A DNA stretch of 64,000 nt from the NCBI GenBank assembly GCA_029960085.1, contig JASCPG010000001.1, forward strand, positions 85,729 to 149,728, in the 5' to 3' direction. Source of the DNA: Microbacteriaceae bacterium PS02067 (GTDB lineage Bacteria; Actinomycetota; Actinomycetes; Actinomycetales; Microbacteriaceae). Below the pieces are notes generated by a model that was given only the letters and a program-made list of their open reading frames with translations, searched no databases and had not been told where the DNA came from. Made by a program: the position numbers and the translations under genes. Numbering within the stretch: the first letter of the stretch is position 1; each line of letters begins with the position of its first letter. Of this stretch, positions 1 to 11,047 are shown in pieces.

Positions 1-572
1 GCGTTCAGCTCCCGCGCCGTCTGCAGGTCGGAGCCGAAGGGCTTCTCGATGACGACGCGGCGCCAGGCATCCGGGTTCGTGGACTTGTCGTCGACAAGGC
101 CCGACTGCTTGAGCTGCTTCGCGACGATCGGGAAGTCGCGCGGCGGGATCGACAGGTAGAACGCGTGATTGCCCATCGTCCCGCGTTCGACGTCGAGCTT
201 CTCGATCGTCTCGCGCAGGCGGCGGAAGGCGTCGTCGTCGCCGAACTCACCGGAGACGAAGCGGATGCCTTGGAGCAGCTGCCGCCACGTCTCCTCGCGG
301 AACGGCGTGCGTGCGTACTGGCTCACCGAGTCGTGCACGACCTGCGCGAAGTCCTGGTCCTCCCAGTCGCGCCGGGCGAAGCCGACGAGGGCGAACCCGG
401 GCGGCAGGAGGCCGCGGTTGGCGAGGTCGTACACGGCGGGCATGAGCTTCTTGCGGGACAGGTCGCCCGTCACGCCGAAGATCACGAGGGCACTCGGCCC
501 GGCGATCCGATTCAGGCGACGGTCTTCACTGTCACGCAGCGGGTTGTTCCCGCGCGAGATCTCCACGGTCAT
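1..572 (-). CDS. zwf: Glucose-6-phosphate 1-dehydrogenase, N-terminal part (cut by window edge)
   Basis: Oxidises glucose 6-phosphate to 6-phosphogluconolactone with NADP, the entry step of the oxidative pentose phosphate pathway. The first 190 codons are visible; the C-terminus lies beyond base 1. The nucleotide-binding motif GVTGDLSRKK is at about residues 33-42 and the substrate-loop motif EKPFGSDL near residue 176. The ATG at 572 follows pgi after a 12-base gap, and its AGGAG ribosome site overlaps the pgi stop. It is the last visible gene of tkt-tal-pgi-zwf; opcA and pgl would be expected next, outside the window. Family assignment is secure. Confidence 0.95.
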   Translation of the reverse strand, partial: MTVEISRGNNPLRDSEDRRLNRIAGPSALVIFGVTGDLSRKKLMPAVYDLANRGLLPPGFALVGFARRDWEDQDFAQVVHDSVSQYARTPFREETWRQLLQGIRFVSGEFGDDDAFRRLRETIEKLDVERGTMGNHAFYLSIPPRDFPIVAKQLKQSGLVDDKSTNPDAWRRVVIEKPFGSDLQTARELN

Positions 573-584
573 GGAATGGTGCTC

Positions 585-2237
585 CTACTGGGCGGCTTCG
601 AACAGCGCCAGGACGTCGGACTGCGGGTCGGTGAGCGTCAGCGTCACGACCGGGCGTCCGTGGGCGGTGAGGACGGCCGCGTCACCGGCGGCCTGCGCCG
701 CGATGAGCTGGCCGAAGGTGAACGGGCGGCCGGGGATCTCGAGGTCGACCTCATCCGATCCGATGATCTGGAGGAAGACGCCCTCGGCGGGTCCACCCTT
801 GTGGTACTGGCCCGTCGAGTGGAGGAACCGCGGGCCCCAGCCGAACGTCGTCGGGCGTCCGCTGTCGGCGGCGATGAGCTCTCGGAGGCCAGCGAGCTGC
901 GGCAGCTCCACGCGGTCGACGTAGGCCTGGATGGCGACGTAGCCGGTGTCACCGAGGCGGCCGCGCAGCGCCGCCAGCACGCCCTCGAGGGTCTTCGTCT
1001 CGATGAGGGCGTCATCGGAGGCGCGCACCTCGACCGACCCCGCGCGGAACGCGGGCTCGCCGATCACCGGGCGTGAGTCGAGCAGTTCCCGGGTCGCCTG
1101 CTTGGCGGATTCGACGTCGGGCTGATCGAACGGGTTGATCCCGAGGAGGCGGCCCGCGATCGCCGTCGCATACTCCCACACCACGAACTGCGCGCCGAGC
1201 GATCCGCTGATGAGGATCTCACCGGGGTGCTGCTCGATCAGTCGGAAGTGCACGGCGTCGTCGACGAGGCGCACGAGCTGCATGTCGGCGGGGGTCCGCT
1301 CGACGTCCGCCTCGGGCGAGAGCGGCTCCAGGACGACCGGCAGGATACCGCTGCCCTCCTTGCCGGTCGACTCCGCGACGAGCTGCTCGATCCAGTCGGG
1401 AAGCCCGACGATGTGGGTGCCGTCGCTGATGAGGCCGAGCTTGTCACGGCGCACACCGTCCGCCGTGCCCGCGATGGCCGCGGCGAGGACCAGCGCGGGG
1501 TTCCGCGGGTCGTCGATGGCGACCTCGAGCAGCGTGGCATCCGCCTCGTCGAGGATCTCGGTGATCGGGACCCCGGCGAGGCCCGTCGGCACGAGGCCGA
1601 ACGCGGTCAGTGCGGAGTAGCGTCCGCCGACGTTCGGGTCGGCGTTGAAGACACGGTATCCGGCAGCACGCGCGGATTCGTCGAGGGGCGAGCCCGGGTC
1701 CGTGACGACGACGATGCGCTCGGCGGGGTCGATCCCGAGATCGCGCCACGCGGCCTCGAAGGCGCGCCGCGCGGAGTCGGTCTCCACCGTGGATCCCGAC
1801 TTCGACGACACGACGAGAACGGTCTCGTCGAGGCCTCCCGCGGTCGTCCCCTCGTCGTCGATGATCTCCCCGCCGTCGATCGCGGCCAGGACCTGGCCGG
1901 GCGCGGTCGAGTCGAGGATGACGAGAGGAACCCCCGCAGTCGCGGCGATCACTTCCGGCGCGAGTGACGAACCGCCCATGCCGGCGAGGACGACCCGCGT
2001 GATGCCGCGCGCGACGAGATCCGCGCGCAGCGCCTCGATCTCGCGGACGAGCGGCCGCGACACCGAGACGGCGTCGACCCAGCCGAGACGTCGTGAGGCC
2101 TCGGCGGCTGCCGCCGGGCCCCACAGATCCGCGTCGCCGGCGGTGATCCCGCTGGCGACGAGGTCGTCCACGAGCCGCGGGAGCGTCGCGTCGACGACGT
2201 CCTCGGCGCGGCCCGAGACGTGGATCTCGAAGCTCAC
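585..2237 (-). CDS. pgi: Glucose-6-phosphate isomerase
   Basis: Interconverts glucose 6-phosphate and fructose 6-phosphate, linking glycolysis to the pentose phosphate genes around it. The protein has 550 residues, the usual length. SIS-type sugar-phosphate motifs are visible: [10 protein letters not shown] near 86, [10 protein letters not shown] at 144-153 and [13 protein letters not shown] from 202. I place the start at GTG 2237 because its GTGA overlaps the tal stop, as at the tkt/tal junction; the frame stays open about 20 codons further upstream, but inside tal and without conserved sequence. The overlap implies translational coupling to tal. Confidence 0.93.
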   Translation of the reverse strand: MSFEIHVSGRAEDVVDATLPRLVDDLVASGITAGDADLWGPAAAAEASRRLGWVDAVSVSRPLVREIEALRADLVARGITRVVLAGMGGSSLAPEVIAATAGVPLVILDSTAPGQVLAAIDGGEIIDDEGTTAGGLDETVLVVSSKSGSTVETDSARRAFEAAWRDLGIDPAERIVVVTDPGSPLDESARAAGYRVFNADPNVGGRYSALTAFGLVPTGLAGVPITEILDEADATLLEVAIDDPRNPALVLAAAIAGTADGVRRDKLGLISDGTHIVGLPDWIEQLVAESTGKEGSGILPVVLEPLSPEADVERTPADMQLVRLVDDAVHFRLIEQHPGEILISGSLGAQFVVWEYATAIAGRLLGINPFDQPDVESAKQATRELLDSRPVIGEPAFRAGSVEVRASDDALIETKTLEGVLAALRGRLGDTGYVAIQAYVDRVELPQLAGLRELIAADSGRPTTFGWGPRFLHSTGQYHKGGPAEGVFLQIIGSDEVDLEIPGRPFTFGQLIAAQAAGDAAVLTAHGRPVVTLTLTDPQSDVLALFEAAQ

Positions 2238-3358
2238 CGGGCGATCTCCGGAGCGTCCGCGAGCGCCGTCGCGACGGTCTGCTTGAGGTCCTGCCACGAT
2301 GCGATGAACTTCGCGACGCCTTCGTCTTCGAGGAGCTGCGTCACGTCGGCGATGTCGACGCCGAGCTCGGCGAGCTGCGCGAACACGAGGCGTGCGTCCT
2401 CGTAGCCGCCCGTGATGGTGTCACCCGTGATCACGCCGTGGTCGAAGGTCGCCTCGAGGGTCTTCTCGGGCATCGTGTTGACGGTGCCCGGGGCGACGAG
2501 CTCCGTGACGTACAGCGTGTCCGGCAGCGCCGGGTCCTTGACGCCCGTCGACGCCCACAGCGGACGCTGGACGTTCGCGCCGGCCGCGACGAGCTCCTGC
2601 GCGCGCGGGGCCGCGAACGTCTTCTCGAACAGCTCGTAGGCGAGGCGGGCGTTCGCGACGCCGGCCTTCGACTTCAGAGCCTCGGCCTGCTCGCTCTCGT
2701 AGGCCGAGAGACGCTTGTCGACCTCGGTGTCCACGCGGGAGACGAAGAACGACGCGACGGAGTGGATCGTCGAGAGGTCGATGCCGTCGGCCTTCGCGCG
2801 CTCGAGGCCGGCGAGGTAGGCGTCGATGACCTCCGCGTAGCGCTCGAGGGAGAAGATCAGCGTCACGTTGACGGAGATGCCCGCGCCGATCACCTCGGTG
2901 ATCGCGGGGAGGCCGGCCTTGGTCGCCGGGATCTTGATGAGGGCGTTGGGGCGGTCGACGCTCGCCCACAGCTTCTTCGCCTCGGCGACGGTCGCCTCGG
3001 TGTCGTGCGCGAGGTCGGGGGAGACCTCGATCGAGACGCGGCCGTCGACGCCGCCCGTGGCGTCGAAGACGCCGCGGAAGATGTCGGCGGCGTCACGGAC
3101 GTCGTCGGTCGTGAGCGAGAAGATCGCGTCGTCGACATCGGCACCGCGCCGCGCGAGCACGGCGATGCGGCCGCTGTACGAGTCGTCGCTCGCGCCGCCG
3201 ATCGCGGCCTGGAAGATCGACGGGTTGGTCGTCACGCCCGTGACGTTGCGGGTCTCGATCAGCTCGGCGAGGTTGCCGGAGTTGATGCGTGCGCGGGACA
3301 GGTCGTCGAGCCAGATGCTGACGCCCGCGGCGGCGAGGTCCTGGGTGGGGGTGCTCAT
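2234..3358 (-). CDS. tal: Transaldolase
   Basis: Transfers a dihydroxyacetone unit between sugar phosphates in the non-oxidative pentose phosphate pathway. The protein has 374 residues, typical of the long actinobacterial type. TTNPSIF is at 43-49, and the Schiff-base lysine is K142 in [10 protein letters not shown]. The ATG at 3358 overlaps the tkt stop (ATGA), and a perfect AAGGAG lies in the last codons of tkt. It is coupled upstream to tkt and downstream to pgi through four-base overlaps, so the three proteins are probably made from one message. Confidence 0.95.
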   Translation of the reverse strand: MSTPTQDLAAAGVSIWLDDLSRARINSGNLAELIETRNVTGVTTNPSIFQAAIGGASDDSYSGRIAVLARRGADVDDAIFSLTTDDVRDAADIFRGVFDATGGVDGRVSIEVSPDLAHDTEATVAEAKKLWASVDRPNALIKIPATKAGLPAITEVIGAGISVNVTLIFSLERYAEVIDAYLAGLERAKADGIDLSTIHSVASFFVSRVDTEVDKRLSAYESEQAEALKSKAGVANARLAYELFEKTFAAPRAQELVAAGANVQRPLWASTGVKDPALPDTLYVTELVAPGTVNTMPEKTLEATFDHGVITGDTITGGYEDARLVFAQLAELGVDIADVTQLLEDEGVAKFIASWQDLKQTVATALADAPEIAR

Positions 3359-5433
3359 GCGTTCTCCTTGACGGTTGCGCGGGCCGCGTCGACGACCGCG
3401 TCGGCGGTGATGCCGAACTTCTCGAACAGGGTCTTGTAGTCGGCGGAAGCGCCGAAGTGGTCGATGCCGACGGTGCGGCCACGGTCGCCGACGAGTCCGC
3501 GCCACAGTGGCGTCGACCCGGCCTCGACCGAGACGCGCGCCGTGACCGATGCCGGGAGGACCGACTCACGGTACTCGGCGCTCTGCTCGGCGAACCACTC
3601 GAGCGACGGGGCCGAGACGACACGCGCCTGGATGCCCTCGGCGGCGAGCGTCTCGCGCGCCGCGACGGCGAGCTGAACCTCGGAGCCGGTGGCGATGAGG
3701 ATCACGTCGGGCGTGCCGCCCTCGGCGTCGATGAGCACATACGCGCCCTTCGCGACACCGTCGGTCGTGGCGAAGCCGTCCTCGCCGCGCGGGAACACGG
3801 GGATGTTCTGGCGCGTGAGCGCGATCCCGACGGGGCCGCCCGAGGTGCGCCGCACGATCTCGAGCCAGGCGGCCGACGTCTCGTTGGCATCCGCGGGCCG
3901 GACGACCGTGAAGTTCGGGATCAGGCGCAGCGTCGACAGCTGCTCGATCGGCTGGTGGGTGGGTCCGTCCTCACCGAGCGCGACGGAGTCGTGCGTCCAC
4001 ACGAACACCGACGGGATGTCCATGAGCGCCGCGAGGCGCACCGGCGGGCGCATGTAGTCGCTGAAGATCAGGAACGTGCCGCCGAACGGGCGGGTCGGGC
4101 CGTGGAGCTTGATGCCGTTGACGATGGCGCCCATGGCGTGCTCGCGGATGCCGAAGTGCAGCACACGTCCGTACGGGTCGCCCGACCACTCGTGCGTCGA
4201 CCACTCGGCCGGGATGAAGCTCTTGGCATCCTTGATCGTCGTGAGGTTCGACTCGGCGAGGTCCGCCGACCCGCCCCACAGCTCGGGGAGCTGCGCGGCG
4301 AGGGCGTTGATGACCTGCCCCGACGCGGCACGCGTCGAGACGTCCTTGCCGGACTCGAACGTCGGTGCGGAGAGGTCCTCGGGGAGGGCCCCCGCCTCGA
4401 GGCGGTCGAGGAGCGCCTTGCGCTCGGGGTTCGCGGCGGCCCACGCGTCGAAGTCCGCCTGCCATGCCGTGCGCGCCTGGGCGGCCCGCTCGGCGAGAGC
4501 GCGCGTGTGGGCGATCACGTCGTCCGCGACGACGAACGACTTCTCCGGGTCGAACCCGAGGACCCTCTTCGTCGCGGCGAGCTCGTCCGCGCCCAACGCG
4601 GAACCGTGGATCTTGCCCGTGTTCTGCTTGCCGGGGCTCGGCCAGCCGATGATCGTCTTCAGGATGATGAGAGACGGCTTCGAGGTCTCGCCCTTGGCCG
4701 CCTCGATCGCGGCGTAGAGTTCGGCGGCGTCCTCGACGTACTGACCGGTCTTCTTCCAGTCGACGGTCTGGACCTGCCAGCCGTAGGCCTCGTAGCGCTT
4801 CGCGACGTCTTCCGTGAACGCGACGTTCGTGTCGTCCTCGATCGAGATCTGGTTCGAGTCGTAGATCGCGATCAGGTTGCCGAGCTCCTGGTGGCCCGCG
4901 AGGCTGGATGCCTCGGACGTCACGCCCTCCTGCAGGTCGCCGTCACCCGCGATGACATACACGAAGTGGTCGAACGGGGACGTGCCCGCCGCGGCCTCCG
5001 GGTCGAACAGGCCGCGCTCGTAGCGGGCCGCGTACGCGAAGCCCACGGCGGAGGCGAGACCCTGGCCGAGCGGGCCCGTCGTGATCTCGACACCCTTGGT
5101 GTGGCCGTACTCGGGGTGGCCCGGCGTGAGGGATCCCCACGTGCGCAGCGCTTCGAGGTCGGACAGCTCGAGGCCGAACCCGCCGAGGTACAGCTGCACG
5201 TACTGCGTCAGCGACGAGTGCCCCGCCGAAAGGATGAAGCGGTCGCGGCCGAGCCAATCCGTGTCCGCCGGGTCGTGGCGCAGCACACGCTGGTACAGCA
5301 GATAGGCCGCCGGAGCCAGGCTCATCGCGGTGCCGGGGTGGCCGTTTCCGACCTTCTCCACGGCATCCGCTGCCAGCACGCGGGCGGTGTCCACCGCGCG
5401 CCGATCGATCTCATCCCATACCAGCTCAGACAC
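3355..5433 (-). CDS. tkt: Transketolase
   Basis: Thiamine-diphosphate enzyme moving two-carbon units between sugar phosphates, and first gene of the tkt-tal-pgi-zwf operon. The protein has 692 residues, full length. GHPG is at 31-34, GHSS at 71-74, and the diphosphate-binding motif runs from GDGDLQEG (163-170) to the Asn in YDSNQ near 194. I chose GTG 5433 (VSELVWDE) because GAAAGG lies just upstream; the frame is open about 50 codons further, but that stretch has no family similarity. The promoter must lie in the 239-base divergent gap shared with ctaB. Confidence 0.95.
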   Translation of the reverse strand: MSELVWDEIDRRAVDTARVLAADAVEKVGNGHPGTAMSLAPAAYLLYQRVLRHDPADTDWLGRDRFILSAGHSSLTQYVQLYLGGFGLELSDLEALRTWGSLTPGHPEYGHTKGVEITTGPLGQGLASAVGFAYAARYERGLFDPEAAAGTSPFDHFVYVIAGDGDLQEGVTSEASSLAGHQELGNLIAIYDSNQISIEDDTNVAFTEDVAKRYEAYGWQVQTVDWKKTGQYVEDAAELYAAIEAAKGETSKPSLIILKTIIGWPSPGKQNTGKIHGSALGADELAATKRVLGFDPEKSFVVADDVIAHTRALAERAAQARTAWQADFDAWAAANPERKALLDRLEAGALPEDLSAPTFESGKDVSTRAASGQVINALAAQLPELWGGSADLAESNLTTIKDAKSFIPAEWSTHEWSGDPYGRVLHFGIREHAMGAIVNGIKLHGPTRPFGGTFLIFSDYMRPPVRLAALMDIPSVFVWTHDSVALGEDGPTHQPIEQLSTLRLIPNFTVVRPADANETSAAWLEIVRRTSGGPVGIALTRQNIPVFPRGEDGFATTDGVAKGAYVLIDAEGGTPDVILIATGSEVQLAVAARETLAAEGIQARVVSAPSLEWFAEQSAEYRESVLPASVTARVSVEAGSTPLWRGLVGDRGRTVGIDHFGASADYKTLFEKFGITADAVVDAARATVKENA

Positions 5434-5672
5434 TCGGTCGCCTTTCGAGAGTGAAGCGCTCGGGCCGCTCGCGTAGCCTCTCGAATGAGGCCGATCGGGG
5501 GGAGCGACGCGACGCGCGCGTATGTCTTCAGCATAGCGAAATCGCATGCCACGGGGGCCATGTGCGGCGGTGTGTGACAAATAGTGTTACCGCTCACAAC
5601 AAATGGCCGGCCCGCGGCCTCTTCCGGCCATGTCGTAGACTTGTCGCGACTTTGCGGACAGCGGCGGGAGCG
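5434..5672. promoter_or_regulatory. Divergent intergenic region, tkt / ctaB
   Basis: A 239-base non-coding gap between two divergent operons, so both promoters must be here. The middle, about 5574-5606, is clearly more AT-rich than its surroundings and is the likeliest promoter core. I could not assign -35/-10 boxes with confidence. Confidence 0.5.
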
Positions 5673-6599
5673 ATGGACATCACGACGATGCAGGGGAGCG
5701 TAGAGACCACCTCCCGACCCGGTTTCTCGCGAACCCTGAAGGCGTACATCGCCCTGACGAAGCCGCGCGTGCTCGAACTCCTCCTCGTCACGACCGTCCC
5801 GGTCATGATCCTCGCGCACGGCGGTGTGCCGAACCTGTGGCTCGTGCTCGCGACCGTCATCGGCGGTGCCATGAGCGCGGGATCCGCGGCGGCGTTCAAC
5901 ATGTACCTCGACCGCGATATCGACGCGCACATGCATCGCACGGAGAAGCGCCCGATCGTGACCGGCGAGGTCTCGCCGCGGGCCGCGCTCGTGTTCGCGT
6001 GGGCGCTCGCGGTGGCATCCACCTTCTGGCTCTGCGTCACGACGAACTGGCTCGCCGCCGCGCTCAGCGTCGCCGCGATCTTCTTCTACGTCGTGATCTA
6101 CACGATCATCCTGAAGCGTCGCACCGAGCAGAACATCGTGTGGGGCGGCATCGCCGGATGCTTCCCCGTCCTCATCGGATGGACCGCCGTCACGGGCTCG
6201 CTCGCCTGGACGCCGTTCATCCTGTTCCTCCTCGTGTTCCTGTGGACGCCGCCGCACTACTGGCCGCTCTCGATGAAGTACAAGGGCGACTATCAGGAGG
6301 CCGACATCCCGATGCTCGGCGCGACGCGCGACGGGCTGCAGGTCGGGCTCCAGGTCATCCTCTACGCGTGGGCGACGGTCGCCTCGTCGCTGCTGCTCAT
6401 CCCGGTCGCGGGCATGGGTCTGGTCTACAGCGTGTCGGCGGTCGTGCTCGGCGGTTGGTTCATCGTGGAGTCGCACGTGCTGTACAACCGTGCCGTGCGC
6501 GGTGAGCAGATCCGACCGATGCGCGTCTTCCACGCCTCGATCACCTATCTCACGCTCCTGTTCGTCGCCATCGCGGTCGATCCGCTGCTGAACTTCTGA
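5673..6599 (+). CDS. ctaB: Protoheme IX farnesyltransferase (heme O synthase)
   Basis: UbiA-type membrane prenyltransferase that adds a farnesyl group to heme b, giving heme O, the precursor of heme A in aa3 oxidases. The protein has 308 residues with many hydrophobic helices. The metal/diphosphate motif NMYLDRDID is at 76-84, followed by ...HRTEKRP, and a second acidic loop [13 protein letters not shown] occurs later. The start is ATG 5673 after a weak GGGAG; a second in-frame ATG at 5688 is possible. With ctaA nearby and SURF1 at 23510, much of the heme-copper oxidase assembly set is in this window. Confidence 0.94.
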   Translation: MDITTMQGSVETTSRPGFSRTLKAYIALTKPRVLELLLVTTVPVMILAHGGVPNLWLVLATVIGGAMSAGSAAAFNMYLDRDIDAHMHRTEKRPIVTGEVSPRAALVFAWALAVASTFWLCVTTNWLAAALSVAAIFFYVVIYTIILKRRTEQNIVWGGIAGCFPVLIGWTAVTGSLAWTPFILFLLVFLWTPPHYWPLSMKYKGDYQEADIPMLGATRDGLQVGLQVILYAWATVASSLLLIPVAGMGLVYSVSAVVLGGWFIVESHVLYNRAVRGEQIRPMRVFHASITYLTLLFVAIAVDPLLNF

Positions 6600-6632
6600 C
6601 GCCGGGCCGTCGAGCCCCGGCCGCGACGAATC

Positions 6633-6670
6633 GGGGGCCCGTCGATCTCCGATGGAGACGACGGACCCCC
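6633..6670. terminator. Bidirectional stem-loop terminator between ctaB and the converging small membrane protein gene
   Basis: A near-perfect inverted repeat of about 17 bp per arm (GGGGG at 6633-6637 pairing with CCCCC at 6666-6670, loop around GAT) lies exactly between two converging genes. It lacks a long T-run but has the size and position of a shared terminator. Confidence 0.75.
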
Positions 6671-6690
6671 GTTCAGTGCGACGGTTCCGC

Positions 6691-7116
6691 TCAGGCGCGA
6701 GGCGTCTCGGATTCGGTGACCGGTGCGGCCTCGACGATGTCGACGCTCTCCACGGTGTCGGCGGTCTTCGCGCTCTCTGCGGCTTCGACGACCGCGGGCT
6801 CCGCGGCGACGACGACATCCTCTTCCCACACAGGCGACTCGACGACGTCGGCCTGGGCCGGAGCGAGCGATGCGAGGGCGCCCACCGTGAGCGCGAGGGC
6901 GAACCCGATGAGGCCGATCCCCGTGAGGATCGCGCCGGCGACGGCCCAGATCTGACCCACGTAGACATCCGAGGTCGTCGCCGTGTTGCTCGTGAGCCCG
7001 GCATCCATCGACGCGAGCTTCGTGATCAGCAGATAGGCGCCGCCGGCGGTCGCGACGGCGGACCCGCCCACGAGCACCCAGAACGGGGTGCTGCGGTTGA
7101 GGCGGTGAGTGGACAT
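6691..7116 (-). CDS. Small two-helix membrane protein, function unknown
   Basis: A protein of 141 residues with hydrophobic helices at about 11-31 and 52-74, then an acidic Glu/Val/Ala-rich C-terminal tail of about 55 residues that looks disordered. No catalytic motif was recognised. The ATG at 7116 has a good AAGGAG in front. It lies between ctaB and ctaA but converges on ctaB. It follows ctaA on the same strand, 82 bases after the ctaA stop, so co-transcription with ctaA is possible. A link to cytochrome oxidase biogenesis is suggested only by location. Confidence 0.75.
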   Translation of the reverse strand: MSTHRLNRSTPFWVLVGGSAVATAGGAYLLITKLASMDAGLTSNTATTSDVYVGQIWAVAGAILTGIGLIGFALALTVGALASLAPAQADVVESPVWEEDVVVAAEPAVVEAAESAKTADTVESVDIVEAAPVTESETPRA

Positions 7117-7198
7117 TCGGACTCCTTCGATCGTGCCGGTGCGTGCGCAACGGCCCTTCGACTATCGGGGTGGCGCCCCGGAGGGAGCGATGATCTCC

Positions 7199-8167
7199 CT
7201 ATGAGCCGGCTGTGGAACCGCCGTCGGTGGTGAGAACGGCCAGGGGAGCCTTCAGGTACAGGACGACCGCGGTCATCGCGGCCACGAGGCATACGGCGAG
7301 CACCATGTGGATGTTGACGAGTGCGATGGGCAGGCCGGTGCGGGCCTGCCACAGGCCGATGACGATCTGGACGAGTTCGACCGCGAGCAGGAGGCCCGTC
7401 CACAGCGGGAGGCGCAGGATCTTCGGCATCCGCAGCGATCCGACGAAGATGAGGACGCTCAGAGCGAAGAGGACGTAGGCGGGCCAGCTGTGCACGTGCT
7501 GCCAGAAGATCGGATCCAGCCCGTTTCGCGCGGCCTCGTCGTCGCCGGCGTGCGGGCCGGATCCGGTGAGGAGGATGCCGATGGACACCGTCACCACGAG
7601 GACCGCGCTCGTCACGTGCACGAGGATCGCGTATCGCGTCGGCACGCCCAGGCGCCGCGGGCCGGGCGCCGCGTAGACGCGCACGACGTAGGCGGCGCCG
7701 AGTGCGACGAGCGCGGCGGAGATGAAGAAGTGGATGCCGACGAGGCTCGGCGGCAGGTGGAGCCACACGATCACCCCGCCCACGACGGCCTGCAGGATGA
7801 TCCCGATGCCGACCGCGAGGGTCAGGCGCGGGAGCTCCGGCCGCGTCTTCCACAGTCGCACGACGGACAGGAAGGCGAGGAGCGCGACCACGACGAGCAC
7901 GCCCGTGAGCGTGCGGTTGCCGAACTCGATCAGGCCGTGGACGCCGAGGGGAGCGGTCGGTACGAGCGAGCCCTCCGTGCAGTACGGCCAGGTCTCGCAG
8001 CCCATGCCGGAGCCCGTCAGCCGCACGAGGCCTCCCGTGGCGACGATCACGATGTTGGTGATCAACACGAGCCAGGCGAGCACTCGCGTATAGCGCGTGA
8101 TGCGGTCCGGCAGGAGGGTGCTCGCGATGGACGGGTGGGACGCCACGGAGGTGGGCGCGTCGGACAT
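7199..8167 (-). CDS. ctaA: Heme A synthase
   Basis: Membrane enzyme that oxidises the C8 methyl of heme O to the formyl group of heme A. The protein has 322 residues and about eight transmembrane helices. A cysteine pair (C57, C63) lies in the loop after GLVRLTGSGMGCE, and the heme-ligand motif H77...EFGNR follows near 81-85, as in Bacillus-type CtaA. The start is ATG 8167, eight bases after a perfect AGGAGG; the open frame upstream is not conserved. It is divergent from the suf operon and separated from ctaB by one small gene. Confidence 0.93.
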   Translation of the reverse strand: MSDAPTSVASHPSIASTLLPDRITRYTRVLAWLVLITNIVIVATGGLVRLTGSGMGCETWPYCTEGSLVPTAPLGVHGLIEFGNRTLTGVLVVVALLAFLSVVRLWKTRPELPRLTLAVGIGIILQAVVGGVIVWLHLPPSLVGIHFFISAALVALGAAYVVRVYAAPGPRRLGVPTRYAILVHVTSAVLVVTVSIGILLTGSGPHAGDDEAARNGLDPIFWQHVHSWPAYVLFALSVLIFVGSLRMPKILRLPLWTGLLLAVELVQIVIGLWQARTGLPIALVNIHMVLAVCLVAAMTAVVLYLKAPLAVLTTDGGSTAGS

Positions 8168-8417
8168 GGCTGTCGCCTCCTGAGGATGCGCCCGGCGGGC
8201 GCAGGCCGCGCCCGCGTCGGGCGTTGCCTGTAGGATTGGGGTGTGGGTCGGGTCGCTCCGCAAGGGCGATGGACCACTCACAGTCTAGGCGCGCGACGCG
8301 CGCGACGAACGAAGACGCAGACGGCCCAGAACAGCGGCATCCCACCCCTCGCCAACTCCCGAGGGGAGGGGGGTGCCGGAGCGGATGACACCGCGTGGGC
8401 GCGAAGGAGGCAAGGCC
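8168..8417. promoter_or_regulatory. Divergent ctaA / sufB intergenic region
   Basis: A 250-base gap holding the promoters of ctaA (minus) and the suf operon (plus). TAGGAT at 8231-8236 on the plus strand resembles the -10 boxes seen elsewhere in the window and would start transcription near 8243, giving sufB a leader of about 175 bases. No sufR-like gene lies next to it, unlike in many actinobacteria. Confidence 0.5.
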
Positions 8418-9836
8418 ATGTCGGATGTGCTCATCGACCGACCGGAGCTGGATGGACTCGGTGTCTACGAGTTCGGCTGGCATGACCCGGACGCTGCGGG
8501 CGCCAGCGCGAAACGCGGCCTTTCCGAGGCGGTCGTGCGCGACATCTCCGCGCTGAAGGCCGAGCCCGAATGGATGCTGAAGACCCGTCTCAAGGGTCAC
8601 CAGCTGTTCGGACGCAAGCCCATGCCCACGTGGGGCGCCGATCTGTCGGACATCGACTTCGACAACATCAAGTACTTCGTGCGCTCGACCGAGAAGCAGG
8701 CGCAGAGCTGGGAAGACCTCCCCGAAGACATCCGCAACACGTACGAGAAGCTCGGCATCCCCGAGGCGGAGCGCGCGCGCCTCGTCGCGGGCGTCGCGGC
8801 GCAGTACGAGTCCGAGGTCGTGTACCACCAGATCAACGAGGAGCTCGAGCGCCAGGGTGTCATCTTCATGGACACCGACACGGCGCTGCGCGAGCACCCG
8901 GAGTTCTTCGAGGAGTACTTCGGCACCGTGATCCCCGCCGGCGACAACAAGTTCGCCGCTCTCAACACCGCGGTGTGGTCGGGCGGATCGTTCGTGTACG
9001 TGCCGCCGGGGGTCCACGTCGAGATCCCGCTGCAGGCCTACTTCCGCATCAACACGGAGAACATGGGCCAGTTCGAGCGGACGCTCATCATCGCCGACGA
9101 GGGCTCGTACGTCCACTACATCGAGGGCTGCACGGCCCCGATCTACAAGTCCGACTCGCTGCACTCGGCCGTCGTCGAGATCATCGTGAAGAAGAACGCA
9201 CGCGTGCGCTACACGACGATCCAGAACTGGTCGAACAACGTCTACAACCTCGTCACGAAGCGCGCCGTCGCCCACGAGGGCGCGACGATGGAGTGGATCG
9301 ACGGGAACATCGGCTCGAAGGTCACGATGAAGTACCCGTCGATCTTCCTCATGGGCGAGCACGCGAAGGGCGAGACGCTGTCGGTCGCGTTCGCAGGACC
9401 GGGCCAGCATCAGGATGCCGGCGCGAAGATGATCCACATGGCGCCGTACACGCAGTCCTCGATCGTCTCGAAGTCGATCGCCCGCGGAGGAGGCCGAGCC
9501 GGGTACCGCGGCGAGGTGCGCGTCGACGAGAAGGCGCACCACTCCGCGAACACCGTGCGCTGCGATGCGCTGTTGGTGGACACGAAGTCGCGCTCCGACA
9601 CGTATCCCGCCATCGACATCCGGGTCGACGACGTGCAGCTCGGCCACGAGGCCACGGTCTCGAAGGTCAGCGAGGAGCAGCTGTTCTACCTCATGAGCCG
9701 GGGGATGCCGGAGGACGAGGCGATGGCCATGATCGTCCGCGGCTTCATCGAGCCGATCGCGCGCGAGCTGCCCATGGAGTATGCCCTCGAACTGAACAAG
9801 CTCATCGAGATGGGCATGGAAGGATCCGTCGGCTGA
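8418..9836 (+). CDS. sufB: Fe-S cluster assembly scaffold protein SufB
   Basis: Scaffold subunit of the SufBCD complex, on which Fe-S clusters are built in the cytoplasm. The protein has 472 residues, the usual length for SufB. Its beta-helix core includes [10 protein letters not shown] and [10 protein letters not shown], and it ends with the conserved helical region around [10 protein letters not shown]. The start is ATG 8418 behind a strong AAGGAGG. It is the first gene of sufB-sufD-Rieske-sufC-sufT, and its TGA overlaps the sufD ATG (TGATG). Confidence 0.96.
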   Translation: MSDVLIDRPELDGLGVYEFGWHDPDAAGASAKRGLSEAVVRDISALKAEPEWMLKTRLKGHQLFGRKPMPTWGADLSDIDFDNIKYFVRSTEKQAQSWEDLPEDIRNTYEKLGIPEAERARLVAGVAAQYESEVVYHQINEELERQGVIFMDTDTALREHPEFFEEYFGTVIPAGDNKFAALNTAVWSGGSFVYVPPGVHVEIPLQAYFRINTENMGQFERTLIIADEGSYVHYIEGCTAPIYKSDSLHSAVVEIIVKKNARVRYTTIQNWSNNVYNLVTKRAVAHEGATMEWIDGNIGSKVTMKYPSIFLMGEHAKGETLSVAFAGPGQHQDAGAKMIHMAPYTQSSIVSKSIARGGGRAGYRGEVRVDEKAHHSANTVRCDALLVDTKSRSDTYPAIDIRVDDVQLGHEATVSKVSEEQLFYLMSRGMPEDEAMAMIVRGFIEPIARELPMEYALELNKLIEMGMEGSVG

Positions 9837-11047
9837 TGACGACAGCGACTCAGGCCCCCGCCTCGGCGGAGGGCCACATCGACCCTGCCGCCGCGTTCGT
9901 CCCCGTGCAGACGCGCTCGGAGCGACTCACGTCCTTCGACCCCGCCGATTTCGGCACCCCCACGGGCCGTGAGGTGAACTGGAAGCACACGCCGCTCACG
10001 AAGCTCGCTCCGCTGTTCGTGAACGAGCCCGCGCCGCACGGTGTCGTCGAGGTCGAGGTGAGCGCGCCGGCATCCGTCGAGCAGGCTCGTCTCGCGGTCG
10101 GCGTCGCACCCCGCGGCGAGGTCTTCCGCCCCGAGGACCTGCCGGCGGCGATCGCCTGGTCGCAGGAGGCCGACGCCCCGCTCATCCGGATCCCTGCGGA
10201 GACCGAGCTCACCGAGCCCGTCGTCGTCCGCCTCACCGGCACGGGCGGAGTCGCGCACGCGCACGTCGTCATCGAGGCGCAGCCGCACTCGCGCGCCACG
10301 GTCATCCTCCGCCACGAGGGCACCGTGCAGCAGGCGCAGAACGTCGAGATCGTCGTCCGCGACGGTGCCGCCCTGACCGTCGTGTCGGTGCAGCGCTGGG
10401 ACGACGACGCCGTACATCTCGCGTCGCACCAGGCACGCGTCGACCGCGACGCGTCGCTGACGCACGTCGTCGTGAGCCTCGGCGGCGGCCTCGTGCGCGT
10501 GAACCCGTCGGTCGAACTCGCGGGCGCGGGCGCCGACGCGAAGCTGTACGGACTGTCGTTCGCCGACTCGGGTCAGCACCTGGAGAGCCAGGTGTACCTG
10601 CACCACAAGGGCCCGCACACCGTGGGCGACGTCCTCTACAAGGGGGCACTGCAGGGCGCCGGCGCGCACAGCGTGTGGATCGGCGACGTTCTCATCGGAC
10701 CGGATGCCACGGGCACCGACTCGTACGAGGCGAACCGCAACCTGGTGCTCACCGAAGGGGCGCGCGCCGACTCGATCCCGAACCTCGAGATCGAGACCGG
10801 CGATATCCTCGGCGCCGGCCACGCGAGCGCCACGGGACGCTTCGACGACGAGCAGCTCTTCTATCTGCAGGCGCGTGGCATCGCGGAGGACGAGGCGCGA
10901 CGCCTCGTCGTGCTCGGCTTCCTCGCCGAGATCATCCAGAAGATCGGTGTCGAGGACCTCCAGACGGAGCTCGTCGACGCGATCGAGGCGGAGCTCGCCC
11001 TCACCGAAGGACTTGCCACGGTCGCCGACGGCGAGGCATCCGCATGA
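9836..11047 (+). CDS. sufD: Fe-S cluster assembly protein SufD
   Basis: Partner of SufB in the SufBCD scaffold; the SufB-SufD heterodimer holds the nascent cluster. The protein has 403 residues and the SufBD C-terminal core, including DEQLFYLQARGIAEDEARRL, which parallels the end of SufB. The start is ATG 9836, overlapping the sufB stop by one base. Its own stop overlaps the Rieske gene start (ATGA). Both junctions indicate coupled translation and equal dosage. Confidence 0.95.
   Translation: MTTATQAPASAEGHIDPAAAFVPVQTRSERLTSFDPADFGTPTGREVNWKHTPLTKLAPLFVNEPAPHGVVEVEVSAPASVEQARLAVGVAPRGEVFRPEDLPAAIAWSQEADAPLIRIPAETELTEPVVVRLTGTGGVAHAHVVIEAQPHSRATVILRHEGTVQQAQNVEIVVRDGAALTVVSVQRWDDDAVHLASHQARVDRDASLTHVVVSLGGGLVRVNPSVELAGAGADAKLYGLSFADSGQHLESQVYLHHKGPHTVGDVLYKGALQGAGAHSVWIGDVLIGPDATGTDSYEANRNLVLTEGARADSIPNLEIETGDILGAGHASATGRFDDEQLFYLQARGIAEDEARRLVVLGFLAEIIQKIGVEDLQTELVDAIEAELALTEGLATVADGEASA

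Noticed and set aside
3457..5454. 665-codon plus-strand frame opposite transketolase
   Set aside because: Antisense to a full-length transketolase with intact motifs; composition is typical of a GC shadow frame.
7026..9647. Long open frame (about 870 codons) on the minus strand across ctaA and sufB
   Set aside because: It is antisense to the well-supported sufB and shifted against ctaA. Its translation is Arg/Val/Asp-rich with no family motif, as expected from GC-rich third positions.
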